Source: an uncultured Verrucomicrobiota bacterium
Lineage (GTDB): Bacteria > Verrucomicrobiota > Verrucomicrobiia > Limisphaerales > UBA9464
Assembly: GCA_903925515.1 (NCBI GenBank)
Contig: CAIYFP010000088.1
Span: 1 to 6,133 of the forward strand
Direction: 5' to 3'
DNA length: 6,133 nt
Both the position numbers and the translations under genes were made by a program. The first letter of the stretch is position 1. Every line of letters begins with the position of its first letter. The notes beneath the pieces are model-generated. The model had not been told where the DNA came from. It searched no databases and saw only the letters and a list, made by a program, of their open reading frames with translations. Below, piece after piece: positions 5,923 to 6,133 of the stretch.

Positions 5923-5966
5923 CACGGATCCGGCCTTGGACACGGATGGAGTGGCAAGCAGATGGA
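5923..5966. repeat. Degenerate CACGGAT repeat tract
   Basis: CACGGATC at 5923, CACGGATGGA at 5941 and AGCAGATGGA at 5957-5966 fall at roughly 16-18 base spacing. The tract looks like a decayed version of the extragenic ACACAGATGGACACGGAT type of repeat. The units are poorly conserved, so this call is tentative. Confidence 0.3.
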
Positions 5967-6072
5967 TCTCACGGCCCCAATCCGCTCACCCTCTCTGAAG
6001 GAACCGGGCATCCCAATGCAGAGAAATGACGCCTTGGCCCCCCGAAGGACGGACCGCATGGGATCCCTTGCT

Positions 6073-6133
6073 CGAAACCGAAGGTTTCGCAGCAGGTAGC
6101 CGGTGGTTGAGCGAAGCGACACCACCGGTCACC
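6073..6133 (+). repeat. Dispersed repeat, TAGCCGGTGGTTGAGCG copy 2
   Basis: Two hairpins stand side by side: CGAAACC-GAA-GGTTTCG (6073-6089, 7-bp perfect stem) and CCGGTGGT...ACCACCGG (6100-6107 with 6121-6128, 8-bp perfect stem, 13-base loop). The second extends outward to GGT/ACC (6095-6097 with 6131-6133) across one mismatch and one G-T. The window ends at the edge of the repeat, so it may continue. Confidence 0.75.

Larger units (their letters stand above)
4627..6133. other. Gene-poor, repeat-rich downstream region
   Basis: No intact gene is supported over 1.5 kb. Candidate frames on both strands are short, rich in Arg/Pro/Ser and cross repeats. Recognisable items are the post-kinase hairpin, the second copy of the inverted repeat, a 10-mer CTTGCCTTGA repeated at 4869 and 4894, an A+T-rich hairpin at 5037-5061, a GGCGC-ATG-GCGCC hairpin at 5099-5111, the transposase remnant at about 5338-5490, two copies of the TAGCCGGTGGTTGAGCG repeat (5699 and 6097), and a CACGGAT-type degenerate repeat at 5923-5966. 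The overall picture is decayed accessory or intergenic DNA. Confidence 0.65.

Noticed and set aside
5484..6029. 181-codon plus-strand open frame in the downstream region
   Set aside because: It crosses several dispersed repeats, has no motif and overlaps the transposase relic on the other strand.

Overview
The window looks like high-GC chromosomal DNA from a member of the PVC/Planctomycetota-Verrucomicrobiota group, most likely Verrucomicrobiota. Three things point there: an ECF-type sigma factor fused by ATGA overlap to a very large Ser/Thr kinase with WD40-like repeats, a kinase N-terminus carrying a CxxC...CxxC knuckle, and long gene-poor flanks packed with short dispersed palindromic repeats. 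The lineage is inferred from architecture and repeat style, not from a marker gene.

Layout. Positions 1-643 hold no convincing gene. They contain a 9-bp-period ACACGAAAN repeat (177-203), a modular hairpin-rich repeat block (about 290-460) and a 10-bp palindrome close to the first gene. Positions 644-1402 (+) encode a 252-residue ECF-like sigma factor. Positions 1399-4626 (+) encode a 1075-residue membrane Ser/Thr kinase with a probable extracytoplasmic beta-propeller region; its start codon overlaps the sigma stop codon. A hairpin follows the kinase stop by two bases. Positions 4627-6133 contain no intact gene: there is a second copy of the upstream repeat in inverted orientation (4778-4843), several other hairpins and dispersed repeats, a degraded IS4-type transposase fragment on the minus strand (about 5338-5490), and a 40-codon minus-strand ORF of doubtful status (5721-5843).

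How the genes may work together. The kinase keeps all the catalytic motifs, has one transmembrane helix and carries about 630 residues of propeller-like sequence on the other side of the membrane. The adjacent, translationally coupled sigma factor has no anti-sigma gene beside it. The simplest model is that an extracytoplasmic signal read by the propeller region controls kinase activity, and the kinase then controls the sigma factor, as in described ECF/Ser-Thr-kinase pairs. The signal, the target promoters and the phosphosite cannot be read from this window. The module is flanked by 34-bp near-identical repeats in inverted orientation, which may mean only that it sits in a repeat-rich accessory region.
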